Shown here one piece after another: positions 18,514 through 28,012 of a DNA stretch of 64,000 bases. Source of the stretch: Amycolatopsis camponoti (lineage in GTDB: Bacteria > Actinomycetota > Actinomycetes > Mycobacteriales > Pseudonocardiaceae); contig NZ_CABVGP010000002.1 in assembly GCF_902497555.1 (NCBI RefSeq), forward strand, positions 3,360,501 through 3,424,500. The letters are read 5' to 3'. Made by a program: the position numbers and the translations under genes. The notes under the pieces are model-generated. The model saw only the letters and a list, made by a program, of their open reading frames with translations, had not been told where the DNA came from and ran no database searches. The number at the start of each line of letters is the position of its first letter. Within the stretch, counting starts at the first letter, position 1.

Positions 18514-18861
18514 TCAGGCGTGGGCGGCGATGGCGTCGCCGGCCGTCGCGTAGGTCGGGAAGAAGTCCGCCAGCCCGGTCAGCGTGAGCGTTCGCGTGAG
18601 CCGGGCCGGCACGGCGACCAGCGCGACCTTCGCCTTGGCCGCCTCCGCGACGTTGCGGGCCGCGATGAGGGCCGAAATCCCGCTGGAGTCGCAAAAAGTC
18701 ACGTCCGCCAGGTCCACCACCAGCAGCTGGCCGGCCGTCACGGTGAGCTCCGCGATGCGCGCGCGGAGCCGGGGCGCGGTGGCCACGTCGAGCTCTCCAC
18801 GGACGGTCAGGACGGGGCCGGTGGCGGCCGGTTCGGTCGAAGTCGAGAAGGGGCTCGTCAT
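18514..18861 (-). CDS. STAS-domain anti-sigma factor antagonist (RsbV-like)
   Basis: 115 residues of a single STAS domain. VLTVRGELDVATAPRLRARIAEL and LLVVDLADVTFCDSSGISALIAAR match anti-sigma antagonists; the Ser of DSSG is the usual phosphorylation site that RsbP-type phosphatases act on. Start ATG 18861 overlaps the last codons of the upstream phosphatase gene (ATGA). It is thus the probable direct substrate of that phosphatase. No RsbW-like kinase or target sigma factor is present in the window. Confidence 0.92.
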   Translation of the reverse strand: MTSPFSTSTEPAATGPVLTVRGELDVATAPRLRARIAELTVTAGQLLVVDLADVTFCDSSGISALIAARNVAEAAKAKVALVAVPARLTRTLTLTGLADFFPTYATAGDAIAAHA

Positions 18862-20081
18862 GGCTGGTCGCCTCCGGGCAGGGGGATGCTGAACGCCAGC
18901 AGCGCGGTGTCGTCCTCGACGCCGTCGCCGAAGCCGGCCAGCAGGGCGGTGACCGCCTCGACCACCGCGGGGGCGGTGGTCGGAGCCAGGCCGGTCAGGT
19001 CGTCGCGCAGCTGCTCCTCGCTGTAGCGAGTGCGGCCGCGCGTGCGGGCTTCGGTCAGCCCGTCGGTGTAGAGGAGCACGGTGTCCCCGGGCTCGAGGCG
19101 CACGTCCACCGCGGCGAAGCGCGCACCGGGCAGGGCGCCGACCAGCTGGCCGCCCGGGAGCGGCAGGAACGACGTCGTCCCGCCGGCCCGGATCAGCAGC
19201 GCCGGCGGGTGGCCGCCGCCGGCCAGGGTCACCGTCGCGCTGTCCCCGTGCGGGCGGATGCGGCCGTGGATGACGGTGCAGTAGCGCGGGTCGGTGCCGT
19301 GGAACTGCCGGTTGAGCACCGTGTTGAGGGTGCCGAGCGCGACGGTCGGGTCCGGGTCGTGGACCGCGGCCGCCCGCAGCGTGTAGCGCGCCAGCGACGT
19401 CACCACCGCGGCCGCGGCGCCCTTGCCGGAGACGTCGCCGAGGAAGAACCCCCACGTGTCGCCGGTGACCGGGAACAGGTCGTAGAAGTCGCCGCCCACC
19501 TGGTCGGCCGACGCGGGGTGGTAGTACGCCGCCACCCGCATCCCGGGCACTTCCGCCAGGGCGGGTGGCAGCAGCGTCTGCTGCAGCGTCCTCGCCAGCC
19601 GCTGCACCCGGTCGCGCTCGCGCTCGGCCTCGTCGCGCGTCCGCAGCAGCTCCTGTTCGTAGGCGCGGCGGTCGCTCGCGTCGAACACCGTGGTGCGGAT
19701 CAGCTGCGCCTCGCCGTCGGAGCCGGTCTTGACCGTCGAGGTCACCAGCACCGGCAGCCGGGCGCCGCCCGCCGTCTTCATCTCGAAGGCGACGCCGCCG
19801 AGCTCGCCCTGCATCCGCAGCAGCGGTGCGAAGTGCGTCTCGTGGTAGAGCCGGCCGCCGACGGTGAGCAGGTCGGAGAACCGGCGCCGGCCGACGATCT
19901 CGTCGCGTTCGTGACCCAGCCAGGCGAGCAGCGTCCCGTTGATCTTCGCGATCGTGCCGTCCAGCAGCGTCGAGAGGTACCCGCAGGGCGCGTTTTCGTA
20001 GAGGTCCTCCGCGCTGTCTTCCAGCAGCGCGGAAAACGCCGGGCCGGTGTTCTCCCGGTCGCTCGCGCCGGCTTCGCACAT
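18858..20081 (-). CDS. rsbP: PAS-PP2C (SpoIIE-type) phosphatase, RsbP-like
   Basis: 407 residues. N-terminal PAS domain (about 20-125: YENAPCGYLSTLLDGTIAKIN, LGHERDEIVGRRRFSDLL), a coiled-coil linker (ELLRTRDEAERERDRVQRL) and a C-terminal SpoIIE/PP2C domain. Metal-site motifs are intact: VGGDFYDLFP, FLGDVSGKGAAAAV, LAGGGHPPALL, LLYTDGLTEAR, DDTALLAF. In Bacillus RsbP dephosphorylates the STAS protein RsbV during energy stress and needs RsbQ. Here it is flanked by exactly those partners, overlapping rsbQ by one base and the STAS gene by four. Confidence 0.92.
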   Translation of the reverse strand: MCEAGASDRENTGPAFSALLEDSAEDLYENAPCGYLSTLLDGTIAKINGTLLAWLGHERDEIVGRRRFSDLLTVGGRLYHETHFAPLLRMQGELGGVAFEMKTAGGARLPVLVTSTVKTGSDGEAQLIRTTVFDASDRRAYEQELLRTRDEAERERDRVQRLARTLQQTLLPPALAEVPGMRVAAYYHPASADQVGGDFYDLFPVTGDTWGFFLGDVSGKGAAAAVVTSLARYTLRAAAVHDPDPTVALGTLNTVLNRQFHGTDPRYCTVIHGRIRPHGDSATVTLAGGGHPPALLIRAGGTTSFLPLPGGQLVGALPGARFAAVDVRLEPGDTVLLYTDGLTEARTRGRTRYSEEQLRDDLTGLAPTTAPAVVEAVTALLAGFGDGVEDDTALLAFSIPLPGGDQP

Positions 20082-20875
20082 CACGGGCCGCTCACGAACG
20101 CCGTGATCGCGGCCGCGGTGGCCTCGGGGGCACTCAGCTGCGGGCAGTGCCCGGTCGCGTCGAGCGTCACCAGGCGGCTGCCCGCGATCCGCGCGTGGGT
20201 GAACCGCCCGACCTCCGGGGGCGCGATGGCGTCGTGGGCGCAGTCGAGGACCAGCGTCGGCACGGAGACCTTCGCCAGGTCGGCGCGGTTGTCGGAGAGG
20301 AACGTCGCGCGCGCGAAGACCCGCGCGATCGCGGGATCGGTCCGGCAGAAGCTGTTCGTCAGCTCCTCGCCCAGCTCCGGGCGCTCCGGGTTGCCCATGA
20401 TCACCGGCGCCATCGCCGCCGACCAGCCCAGGTAGTTCGACTCCAGCGCGTCGAGGAGCTCGTCGATGTCGGCCCGGCTGAACCCGCCGCGGTAGTCCTC
20501 GTCGTCGATGTAGCACGGAGACGGTGTGAGCAGCACCAGCTTCGCGAACCGGGCCGGCTCGCGGTTGGCGGCCAGCACCGCGATCATCGCGCTGACCGAG
20601 TGCCCCACGAGCACGACGTCGGTCAGGTCCAGCTCCTCGCACAGGGCGAGGACGTCGTCGGCGTACCCGTCGAGCGTGCCGTAGCGCTCCGGCGTCCATT
20701 CCGACAGGTCCGAGCGGCCGGCGCCGGTGTGGTCGAACAGCACCACGCGGTACCGCTCGGCCAGGGCGGGGACGACGAGGCGCCACAGGTTCTGGTCGCA
20801 GCCGAAACCGTGGGCGAGCAGGACCGTCGGCCCCGTTTCGCGTCCGGTCACGACCACGTTGTTCCTGGTGCGCAT
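20081..20875 (-). CDS. rsbQ: RsbQ-like alpha/beta hydrolase
   Basis: 264 residues. Strong similarity in pattern to Bacillus RsbQ, the hydrolase that activates RsbP: HGFGCDQNLWR, VVLFDHTGAGRSDL, RYGTLDGYADDVL, LTPSPCYID. Catalytic triad: Ser in VGHSVSA, Asp in DCAHDAIAP, His in TGHCPQ. The fold is shared with the plant receptors KAI2/D14. ATG 20875 is chosen because GGTGAG precedes it and the residues RTRNNVVVTG match the family start; an ATG 15 bp upstream has poor RBS spacing. First gene of the rsbQ-rsbP-STAS operon. Confidence 0.92.
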   Translation of the reverse strand: MRTRNNVVVTGRETGPTVLLAHGFGCDQNLWRLVVPALAERYRVVLFDHTGAGRSDLSEWTPERYGTLDGYADDVLALCEELDLTDVVLVGHSVSAMIAVLAANREPARFAKLVLLTPSPCYIDDEDYRGGFSRADIDELLDALESNYLGWSAAMAPVIMGNPERPELGEELTNSFCRTDPAIARVFARATFLSDNRADLAKVSVPTLVLDCAHDAIAPPEVGRFTHARIAGSRLVTLDATGHCPQLSAPEATAAAITAFVSGP

Positions 20876-20951
20876 GCTCACCGGGCACATCCTGCCACCC
20901 GGGCACCCGCGGCGTCGGCCGAGCCACGGCGTGGTCGGACCCGCCCGGCCG

Positions 20952-21758
20952 CTACGGGCGCGGGCGCGCCGGGCTTTCCCTGCTCAGCGCGGGCGAGGCG
21001 GTGAAGGCCAGCAGCGCCTCGGCGGTCCGCGGCGGGTCTTCCAGCATCGGCGAGTGACCGACGCCGGGCAGCGGCACGACCCGCGCGCCCGGCACGGCGC
21101 GATAGGCCGCGAGGGAGCTCGACGGCCGCCACCGCCGGTCGTCTTCGCCGAAGAGCACCAGCACTGGCGTGCCCAGCGCCCGCAGCCGGTCCGGGATCGC
21201 TTGCCGCGCAAGGTATTCGACGGCTCCGCGCTGGGTCGCGGTGAACGAGGTGAAGGTCATCCCGCGCACGTCGTCCACGAGCGGCGCGGGCGCCTCGTGG
21301 CCGGGCCGGCCGAACGCGGACGCCATGGCCTGGCGGATCTGCTCGTCGGTCAGCCGCGCCCACTGCTCGGCGTCGAACGCGACCTGCGGGCCGATGTAGG
21401 TGTCCAGGCTCGGCCCGGTGTCGACGAGCACGAGCGCGGTCACCAGCGCGGGCCGCCGCTCGGCGAGGGCGGTGGCGACCAGGCCGCCGCTGGAGTGCCC
21501 GACGACCACGGCGTGCCCGGCGCCGAGCCGGTCCAGCGCCTCACCGGCCCGGCGGGCCTGCTCGGGGACGTCGTACGCGGCGTCGTCCGGCTTGGCCGAC
21601 CGGCCGTGCCCGAGCAGGTCGATCCGGACCACGCGGTGGGTTCCGGTCAGCAGGGGGAGCAGCGCGTCCCACGAGCGGGCCGAGGACGCGGAGCCGTGGA
21701 TCAGGAGCAGGACCGGGGCGTCGCGGGGGCCGTCGTCGGTCGTGTGGAGGTTCGTCAT
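20952..21758 (-). CDS. Alpha/beta hydrolase
   Basis: 268 residues, cytoplasmic. Motifs: oxyanion region LLIHGSASSARSW, nucleophile elbow VVGHSSGGLVA, acid FGEDDRRW, and His in PGVGHSPMLEDP. Clear hydrolase or lyase of the esterase/peroxidase-like group; substrate unknown. It is divergent from the AraC regulator at 21823 with only 64 bp between starts, so that protein is the likely controller. Confidence 0.9.
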   Translation of the reverse strand: MTNLHTTDDGPRDAPVLLLIHGSASSARSWDALLPLLTGTHRVVRIDLLGHGRSAKPDDAAYDVPEQARRAGEALDRLGAGHAVVVGHSSGGLVATALAERRPALVTALVLVDTGPSLDTYIGPQVAFDAEQWARLTDEQIRQAMASAFGRPGHEAPAPLVDDVRGMTFTSFTATQRGAVEYLARQAIPDRLRALGTPVLVLFGEDDRRWRPSSSLAAYRAVPGARVVPLPGVGHSPMLEDPPRTAEALLAFTASPALSRESPARPRP

Positions 21759-21822
21759 GGGCCGACCCTGGCCGCTCGGGAACGCCGGTGGCTTGGACGA
21801 ATGTTCCGCGTAGCTTGGGACC

Positions 21823-22641
21823 ATGGGGCCGGCCGGCGAGGTGCTGTGGGACGTCGCGCTCCCGGCGTCGCCCTCCCGGCTGCCCGGGGCCACGATGGCC
21901 GGGTTCGCCGATCGCGGCCGCACCCCGGCGGGCCTGCGGCTGATCCCGCCGCCGGCCGTGACACTGGCCCTGGTGTTCGGTCCCGGCACCGTCGTCCTGT
22001 CCGGCGCGGCCGGGCGGGGGAGCGTCGTCGCCGGGCTCGGGTTCGGCACGACCCGGGTGCGGCAGGCGGCGGACTTCTCGTGCGTCCAGGTCCGCCTGCC
22101 CCCGGCCGTCGCGGGCGCGGTCCTGGGTGTCCGCCCGGCCGAGCTGGGCGGCGCTTTCGTGGCCCTGGACGACTTGTGGGGCCGCGACGCGGCCCGGCTC
22201 GCCGAGCGCTTGAGCGAAACGTCGTCGTGGGACGAGCGGTTCGCGCTGACGGACGCGGTGCTCGCCCGCCGCGCCGAGGCCGGACCGGCGGCCGATCCGG
22301 AGGTCGCGTGGGCGTGGCGGCGCCTGGTCCGCACGCGCGGTCTGGTCCGCGTCGAGCGGCTCGCTTCCGAAGTCGGCTGGAGCCGCAAGCGCCTGTGGTC
22401 CCGGTTCCAGGCGCAGATCGGCCTGCCGCCCAAGCGCGCGGCGCGGCTGGTCCGGTTCGACCACGCCGTGCACCGGCTGGTCGCGGGTCAGGAGGCGGCC
22501 TTCGTCGCCGCCGACGCGGGGTACGCCGACCAGTCGCACCTGCACCGCGATGTCCGGGCGTTCACGGGAATCACGCCGGCGACGGTGGCGGGCGAGCCCT
22601 TCCTGACCGTCGACGACGTCGCGTGGCCGTCTTCGCGGTAG
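21823..22641 (+). CDS. AraC-family regulator
   Basis: 272 residues. The C-terminal AraC helix-turn-helix pair (about 170-265) is clear: RLASEVGWSRKRLWSRFQAQIGLPPKRAARLVRF and AADAGYADQSHLHRDVRAFTGITPA. The N-terminal part resembles DUF6597-type sensing domains (GFADRGRTPAGLRLIPPP). Divergent from the alpha/beta hydrolase gene. Effector unknown. Confidence 0.93.
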   Translation: MGPAGEVLWDVALPASPSRLPGATMAGFADRGRTPAGLRLIPPPAVTLALVFGPGTVVLSGAAGRGSVVAGLGFGTTRVRQAADFSCVQVRLPPAVAGAVLGVRPAELGGAFVALDDLWGRDAARLAERLSETSSWDERFALTDAVLARRAEAGPAADPEVAWAWRRLVRTRGLVRVERLASEVGWSRKRLWSRFQAQIGLPPKRAARLVRFDHAVHRLVAGQEAAFVAADAGYADQSHLHRDVRAFTGITPATVAGEPFLTVDDVAWPSSR

Positions 22642-22823
22642 TCGCTGTGCGGTTACTGTGCGCGGGGCGAATTGTCCGATACCTATCTTTTGTCCTGTAC
22701 GACGAAAGTCGGTACCGCCGCTCCCGGTCGCGGCTCACCCTCGGGCGCACCGGAACACCGGACCCCACCGCGACCGGCGCGGCCATCCCTCGCGCCGGTT
22801 CCCCCGTGAAAGCGAGTCCCGGC

Positions 22824-23915
22824 ATGCGCACAAGACACCTGCTCGCCCGCTCCGCCACCGGACTGGCGGCCGCCGTCGCGGTCGCCGGCTTCCTGACGAG
22901 CCCGGCCACGGCCGGCACCGTCGACGGCTACTCGCCCGACGTGCAACGCGACGCGGTCGCCTCCCTCGCGGCGGACGCCGGGATCAGCGAGTCCGCCGCC
23001 GTCGCGGTCCTGCGGACGCAGGCGGCCGGCGTCGAGACCCTGCACCGGGTCACCGCCGCGCTCGGCGCCCGCGCCGCGGACGGCTACCTCGACGCCGCCG
23101 CGAAGCCCGTGGTGAACGTGCTCGACCAGGCGGCCGCCGACCAGGTCGTCGCCGCCGGCGGCCAGGCCCGGCTCGTCAAACACTCGAGCGCGGCGCTGGC
23201 GGGCGCGCAGAACGCCCTGGAGGCCCTGCCCGCCGTCGCGCACACGTCGGTCGGCCTCGACCCGAAGACCAACCAGGTCGTGGTGACCGTGGCGGACGCC
23301 GCGCGCGGTACCGATGCCTTGCTGCGGGCCGCTTCCGCGCTCGGTGACCGGGTCCGGGTCGAACGGGTCGCGGGCGGGATGCACGCCGCGATCTACAACG
23401 GCGAGGCCATCACCGGCGGCGGCACCCGCTGTTCGGCCGGCTTCAACACCAACCGCGGCGGCGTCAACTACATCGTCGACGCCGGCCACTGCACGCGCGC
23501 GGTCTCGCAGTGGAACGTCGGGCCGTCGCAGGGTTCGAGCTTCCCGGGCAACGACTACGGCCTGATCCGCAACACCACCGGCAGCGCCCCCGGCGCGGTC
23601 ACCCTGTGGAACGGCTCCACCCAGCGGATCAGCTCCGCGGGCACGGCGACGGTCGGGCAGCGCATCAGCAAGAGCGGCAGCACGACGCACCTCACGTCGG
23701 GCTCGGTCACGCGGACGAACGTCACCGTGAACTACGCCGAGGGATCGGTGTCCCAGCTGATCCAGACCAACGCGCTGGTCAACCCGGGCGACTCGGGCGG
23801 TTGCCTGTTCGCCGGCAGCGTCGGCCTGGGCATCACGTCCGGCAAGGGCACCGGGACGTCGTTCTTCCAGCCGGTCGGCGAGGCGCTGAGCGCGTACGGC
23901 GTGGCGCTGAACTAG
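22824..23915 (+). CDS. Streptogrisin/alpha-lytic-type secreted serine protease
   Basis: 363 residues. A signal peptide (LARSATGLAAAVAVAGFLTSPATA region) is followed by a long alpha-lytic-type propeptide (about 35-185, which acts as folding chaperone in the family) and an S1 protease domain. Catalytic residues: His in VDAGHC, Asp in GNDYGLI, Ser in NPGDSGGCLF. Mature protease would begin near AIYNGEAITGGG. Cys pairs (RCSAGF...GHC) match streptogrisins. Likely secreted nutrient protease; stands alone. Confidence 0.95.
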   Translation: MRTRHLLARSATGLAAAVAVAGFLTSPATAGTVDGYSPDVQRDAVASLAADAGISESAAVAVLRTQAAGVETLHRVTAALGARAADGYLDAAAKPVVNVLDQAAADQVVAAGGQARLVKHSSAALAGAQNALEALPAVAHTSVGLDPKTNQVVVTVADAARGTDALLRAASALGDRVRVERVAGGMHAAIYNGEAITGGGTRCSAGFNTNRGGVNYIVDAGHCTRAVSQWNVGPSQGSSFPGNDYGLIRNTTGSAPGAVTLWNGSTQRISSAGTATVGQRISKSGSTTHLTSGSVTRTNVTVNYAEGSVSQLIQTNALVNPGDSGGCLFAGSVGLGITSGKGTGTSFFQPVGEALSAYGVALN

Positions 23916-23918
23916 CGG

Positions 23919-24185
23919 CTAGTCCCGGCGGCTCCGGCCGAACGCCATCCGGTAGATCACCAGGATGATCAGCGCGCCGAGGACCGCGAGGCCCCAGGTG
24001 CGCAGGTCGAAGAAGGTGCCCAGGTCGGTGTGGAACAGGGTCTTGCCGACCCAGCCGCCGACGAAGGCGCCGCCGATGCCGAGCAGGATCGTGATGATGC
24101 AGCCGCCGGGGTCCTTGCCCGGCATGAGCACCTTCGCGATCACACCCGCGATGAGTCCGAGCACGATCCAGCTGATGACGCCCAC
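23919..24185 (-). CDS. GlsB/YeaQ/YmgE-family small membrane protein
   Basis: 88 residues with three helices: GVISWIVLGLIAGVIAKVL, GGCIITILLGIGGAFVGGWV, and WGLAVLGALIILVIYRMAF. The PGKDPGGCIITILLGIGGA motif is the Transgly_assoc family signature. The start is GTG 24185 with GGAGGC before it. Members are stress-associated inner-membrane proteins with no defined biochemical activity. The stop codon almost meets that of the convergent protease gene. Confidence 0.9.
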   Translation of the reverse strand: MGVISWIVLGLIAGVIAKVLMPGKDPGGCIITILLGIGGAFVGGWVGKTLFHTDLGTFFDLRTWGLAVLGALIILVIYRMAFGRSRRD

Positions 24186-24277
24186 GGGTGCCTCCGTCCG
24201 CCTGTCTTCCTGACCGCAAGAGGATGGCAGGCGGACGGCGCCCCGGCGCGTCGAGCCACGCCGACGTGATCGGATTC

Positions 24278-24649
24278 TCAGCCGGCGATGGCCCGGTAGC
24301 CCGAGCACAGGACGCGCAGCCAGCCGATTTCGCCGTCTCGCGCGGTGTAGTAGGCCTGCTGCTCGACGAGGTGGCCGACGCCGTCGCGCTCGACCCGCAG
24401 CCGGTAGGTGACGTGCTCGCAGTCCGCGACCCGCCCGGTGGTCACCGAGCACAGCTCGAGGATCGTCCGGCCGGGGCCGAACCAGTGGCCGAAGATCACG
24501 TCGTCGACGATCTCCGCCGGGTCGGTGGCCGTCCAGTGGCGGCCCGGGGTCAGTGCGGCGAAGTCGACTTCGCCGGCCAGCACCGCACGCAGCGCGGCGG
24601 AATCGCGGGCCGCGAGCGCACGGGCGAATTTTTCGCCTGCGGTGGTCAT
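24278..24649 (-). CDS. SnoaL/NTF2-like protein
   Basis: 123 residues of the NTF2-like fold: FARALAARDSAALRAVLAGEVDFAALTPGRHW is the usual helix-helix-strand opening, and VTYRLRVERDGVGHLVEQQAYYTARDGEIGWLRVLCSG the sheet. These proteins bind small hydrophobic ligands or act as isomerases; none can be named. It begins 1 bp after the stop codon of the DsrE-like gene, so both are coexpressed. Confidence 0.88.
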   Translation of the reverse strand: MTTAGEKFARALAARDSAALRAVLAGEVDFAALTPGRHWTATDPAEIVDDVIFGHWFGPGRTILELCSVTTGRVADCEHVTYRLRVERDGVGHLVEQQAYYTARDGEIGWLRVLCSGYRAIAG

Positions 24650-24650
24650 G

Positions 24651-25016
24651 TCAGTAGCTGAACGTCGTGACGGGCTCGTCGCCGATCCACTCCCACATCG
24701 GCACCGTGCCGCCGAGGGACGCGTTCGCGACGAGGGTGTCGTCGGTGAGGTGGCGGGCGGTGAAGCAGATGGGACAGACGAGGAAGCGGCCGCCGGCGGC
24801 CTCGTAGCGCTTGACCAGCTCGGTCAGCGGCGGACAGCCTTCGCACGCCGTGGCCTGGGCGAAGCCGTCGAGCGCGAGCCGGACCGCCTCCTTGGTGAGG
24901 AACATCAGGGTCGCGCGGTGCTGTTCGGCGGCCCCGACGGCGACGAGGAACGCGACGGTGACCTTCTCGGGGTCTTCGAGTCCGGTGGTGAGGCTGATGA
25001 CGGCTCGGGTGGGCAT
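24651..25016 (-). CDS. DsrE-family protein
   Basis: 121 residues. RAVISLTTGLEDPEKVTVAFLVAVGAAEQ and MFLTKEAVRLALDGFA match the DsrE/peroxiredoxin-like fold. CEGCPPL and VCPICFTAR supply conserved Cys residues that could carry or relay sulfur, as DsrE proteins do, though a specific partner is not visible. Followed directly by the NTF2-like gene; possibly downstream of the HD/LuxR gene at 25094 but separated by 77 bp. Confidence 0.88.
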   Translation of the reverse strand: MPTRAVISLTTGLEDPEKVTVAFLVAVGAAEQHRATLMFLTKEAVRLALDGFAQATACEGCPPLTELVKRYEAAGGRFLVCPICFTARHLTDDTLVANASLGGTVPMWEWIGDEPVTTFSY

Positions 25017-25093
25017 GGCGGGCTCCTCGGTTCGGCTGTTCGCAGGAGCTCAGCCTCGTTCGCGCCCGGCCGCCGTCGCATGGGGCGGATGCC

Positions 25094-26644
25094 TCATCTT
25101 CCGGGGAGACCGCTGATGCCGTGTTCGAGGGCGAACAGCCCGGCACCGGTCCGGTTGGACACCCCGGCCTTGGCGTAGATGTGCTCGACGTGGTTGCGGA
25201 CGGTCTTCTCGCTGATCGACAGCGTCCGCGCGATCTCGCGGTTCGAGCCGCCGCCGGCGAGCAGGCGCAGCACCTCCACCTCGCGGCCGGTCAGCCCGGC
25301 GGGGTGCGACGGCCGTCGCCGCGCGTGCCCGGCGGCCAGCAGGACGGCGTCGACGGCGTGCGCGTCCAATCGGGACTCCCGCGCTTGCTGCCGCAGGATT
25401 TCCGCCGCGTCCACGGCGTCGCGCGCCGGGCGGTGCGGGCGCGGTTCGCGCAGCGCGTGGTAGACGTCGGCGGCGGCGAGCAGCCGGGCGTGCGGCGCCA
25501 GTGCCACCCCGGCCGCGCCGAGCGGGTAGCCGGAGCCGTCGAGCCGTTCGTGGTGCGCCGCGGCGATGACGGCGACCTGCTCCAAACCCCTTACGCGGCG
25601 CAGGATCCGGCCCGTCAGGTAGGGGTGCAGCCGGACGCGCTCCCATTCCGCTCCGGACAGCGGGCCGGGCTTTTCCCAGATGCTGTTGGGCACGCCCATC
25701 CGGCCGAGGTCGTGCACCAGCCCGGCGCGCCGGACGAGCCGGACGTCCGCTTCGGACATCCCGCTGAGGCGGGCGGCCTCGGCGGCGAGATCGGCGACCC
25801 CGCGCGAGTGCCCGAGGGCGAACGGGCACTTGAGGTCGGCGAAGTCGCCGATCGCGGTCAGCAGGTCGTCGAGCTCGGTGTCGGTGAGCGTCCGGTCGGG
25901 AGCCTGCGCCAGCGCGGTCGTCCAGACGTCGTCTTCGAGCAGGCCCGCCAGGATTTCTCCGGCGGCGTCCGTGAAGGCCTTGACGACGGCGGGGTCGAAC
26001 TGGGTGCCACTGCGCGCTTCGGCCATCGCGACGGCGGCCGGGACCCCGCCGCGCCGGAGGTACACCTCGGCGACCTCGGCGAGGTGCACCACGCGCACTT
26101 CGATCGGGAGGCCGTCGCCGCGGGCGCCGGTGGGCAGGCCGCTGCCGTCCCAGCGTTCGAAGGTGCCGGCCAGCGCGGTGCCGACCGCCGCGCCCAGTCC
26201 CAGCCGGTCGGCGAGCCGCCCGGCGGAGGTGCAGTGGGAGTGGATCAGCGCGGCGAGGCGGCCGCGGGCCCTGGCGAGGAACGCGGCGGCGAGCACGGCC
26301 CGCGCGACCGGGGCGCGGTCGCGGCCGGCGTGCGCGGCGAGCAGGCGCAGGAACGGCCAGCCCGTCCAGTCGACGCGGTAGGTGGCGGAGCGGAAGGCGA
26401 TGTCGTCGCCGAACCACCCGGCCAGCTCGTGGGAGTCGGCGTGACAGCCGATCCAGGCGACGAGGGTGGCGTGGAAGGCCGTGTCGCGCTGGTCCTCGTC
26501 GAGGCCGAGCCGCTCGGCGAGCCGGGTCGCGATCAGCGCGGAGCGCAGCATGTGCTCCATGGGCTGGCCCAGGCCGAGATCGATGGCGAGCGACAGCGCG
26601 GCGAGCACCTCGGCCCGCCCCGGCCCGCTCGGCTGGACGGCCAT
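25094..26644 (-). CDS. HD-GYP phosphohydrolase fused to a LuxR DNA-binding domain
   Basis: 516 residues. The first half (about 10-230) is HD-GYP-like with [12 protein letters not shown] (162-173) but without an HD pair. The second (about 270-430) is a full HD-GYP domain: HDLGRMG (His311-Asp312), [10 protein letters not shown], and [12 protein letters not shown] (His354/His355). The last 75 residues are a LuxR helix-turn-helix ([20 protein letters not shown]...[17 protein letters not shown]). HD-GYP proteins hydrolyse cyclic dinucleotides, so this may couple c-di-GMP breakdown to transcription (inference). AAGGAG before ATG 26644 fixes the start. Confidence 0.9.
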   Translation of the reverse strand: MAVQPSGPGRAEVLAALSLAIDLGLGQPMEHMLRSALIATRLAERLGLDEDQRDTAFHATLVAWIGCHADSHELAGWFGDDIAFRSATYRVDWTGWPFLRLLAAHAGRDRAPVARAVLAAAFLARARGRLAALIHSHCTSAGRLADRLGLGAAVGTALAGTFERWDGSGLPTGARGDGLPIEVRVVHLAEVAEVYLRRGGVPAAVAMAEARSGTQFDPAVVKAFTDAAGEILAGLLEDDVWTTALAQAPDRTLTDTELDDLLTAIGDFADLKCPFALGHSRGVADLAAEAARLSGMSEADVRLVRRAGLVHDLGRMGVPNSIWEKPGPLSGAEWERVRLHPYLTGRILRRVRGLEQVAVIAAAHHERLDGSGYPLGAAGVALAPHARLLAAADVYHALREPRPHRPARDAVDAAEILRQQARESRLDAHAVDAVLLAAGHARRRPSHPAGLTGREVEVLRLLAGGGSNREIARTLSISEKTVRNHVEHIYAKAGVSNRTGAGLFALEHGISGLPGR

Positions 26645-26798
26645 GGGATCGCCTCTCCTTCGGGAGAAGCGTGCCACCCGGACGGCCGGTGACCAAGCTG
26701 CTCCGTCCGGGTGACCATCTGTAATGCCCCGGTCGCTCTCGGCGTCTGACTTCTCGGTGCCTGATCCTTCGGGACCCCCGACGACGCGGAGGCCGTGG

Positions 26799-27959
26799 AT
26801 GAAGATCGACCTGTTCAACGAGATCCAGAACCCGCGGCCCTGGCCCGAAGGACACGAGCAGCTGCGGTTCCGGCAGGCGATCGAGCAGGCCGTCCTCGCC
26901 GACGAGCTGGGCTACGGGTGCTGGTGGCAGGTCGAGCACCACGGCGCGGGGGAGTTCAGCCTGTCGTCCGCGCCCGAGCTGATGCTGGCGGCGCTTTCCC
27001 AGCGCACCAGCCGGATCCGGCTCGGCCACTCCGCCGTGCTCGCGCCGGGGCGGTTCAACCACCCGATCCGCGTCGCCGAGCGCGCGGCGACGCTCGACCA
27101 CCTCAGCGGCGGCCGGGTGGAGCTGGGCCTGACCCGGTCGACGATCCCGGAGTGGCGCCTGTTCGGCATCGAGCCCGACGAGGCCCGCGCCCAGACGCAG
27201 CAGGCGTTCGAGATGGTGCCGAAGATGTGGACGTCCGAGCGGTTCTCGTGGGCGAGCGACGCCTACCGCGTCGACGACGCCGGGATCGGCCCGAAGCCGC
27301 TGCAGAAGCCGCACCCGCCGCTCTGGCAGGCGGCGGCGAGCCCGGCGTCGTTCGAGGAGGCCGGGCGCCGCGGGGTGGGCGTGCTGGGCACGACGATGTG
27401 GGAGTCGCTGGAGCGCGCGAGCCGCCTGATCGGCCTGTACCGCGCGGCGGCCGCTTCGTGCACCGACCCGGTCGGGGCGTTCGTCAACGACCAGGTCGGG
27501 TTCTTCACGTTCGTCCACTGCGCGGACACCGACGAGGAGGCGATGCGAAACGGCGCGGCGGCGGCCGCGGCCTGGTACACGGTGACGGCGTTGACGTTCT
27601 TCGAAGCGGCGACGGAGTTCGTCCGCGCCAACGCCCGCAACGAAGAGCTGATGAAGTCCCCGGGCTTGACGGGCGACTTCCTCCGCGGCGAAGCGGCGGC
27701 CGCGCCGTCGGAGGCGAACCTGCTGATCGCCCGGATCCTCCAGGGCGAGCCGGTCCGCGACGAGGAGGTGTTCGAGGTGCTGAGCGCGCAGGATTCGCTG
27801 ATCGTGGGCAGCCCGGAGACGTGCCGCAAGAAGCTGCGCGCGTACGCGGATCTGGGGATCGACCGGCTGATGTGCCTGCAGCAGATCGGCGGGATTCCGC
27901 ACGAGAAGGTCCTGAAGAGCATCCGGCTGATCGGCGAGCTGATCCCCGACCTGGAATGA
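26799..27959 (+). CDS. LLM-class flavin-dependent monooxygenase
   Basis: 386 residues, longer than the F420 enzyme at 9208 and closer to bacterial-luciferase-type monooxygenases: [59 protein letters not shown], and [17 protein letters not shown]. It probably uses FMNH2 and oxygen on an unknown substrate. ATG 26799 has GGAGG before it. Divergent from the HD/LuxR gene with 154 bp between starts, making it a candidate target. Its stop overlaps an ATG in frame with the next gene. Confidence 0.9.
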   Translation: MKIDLFNEIQNPRPWPEGHEQLRFRQAIEQAVLADELGYGCWWQVEHHGAGEFSLSSAPELMLAALSQRTSRIRLGHSAVLAPGRFNHPIRVAERAATLDHLSGGRVELGLTRSTIPEWRLFGIEPDEARAQTQQAFEMVPKMWTSERFSWASDAYRVDDAGIGPKPLQKPHPPLWQAAASPASFEEAGRRGVGVLGTTMWESLERASRLIGLYRAAAASCTDPVGAFVNDQVGFFTFVHCADTDEEAMRNGAAAAAAWYTVTALTFFEAATEFVRANARNEELMKSPGLTGDFLRGEAAAAPSEANLLIARILQGEPVRDEEVFEVLSAQDSLIVGSPETCRKKLRAYADLGIDRLMCLQQIGGIPHEKVLKSIRLIGELIPDLE

Positions 27960-28012
27960 AGACGGTGGGGCGGCCGGTTGTCGCACGAGTCGTTGTCGGG
28001 CATCCTCCGTGC

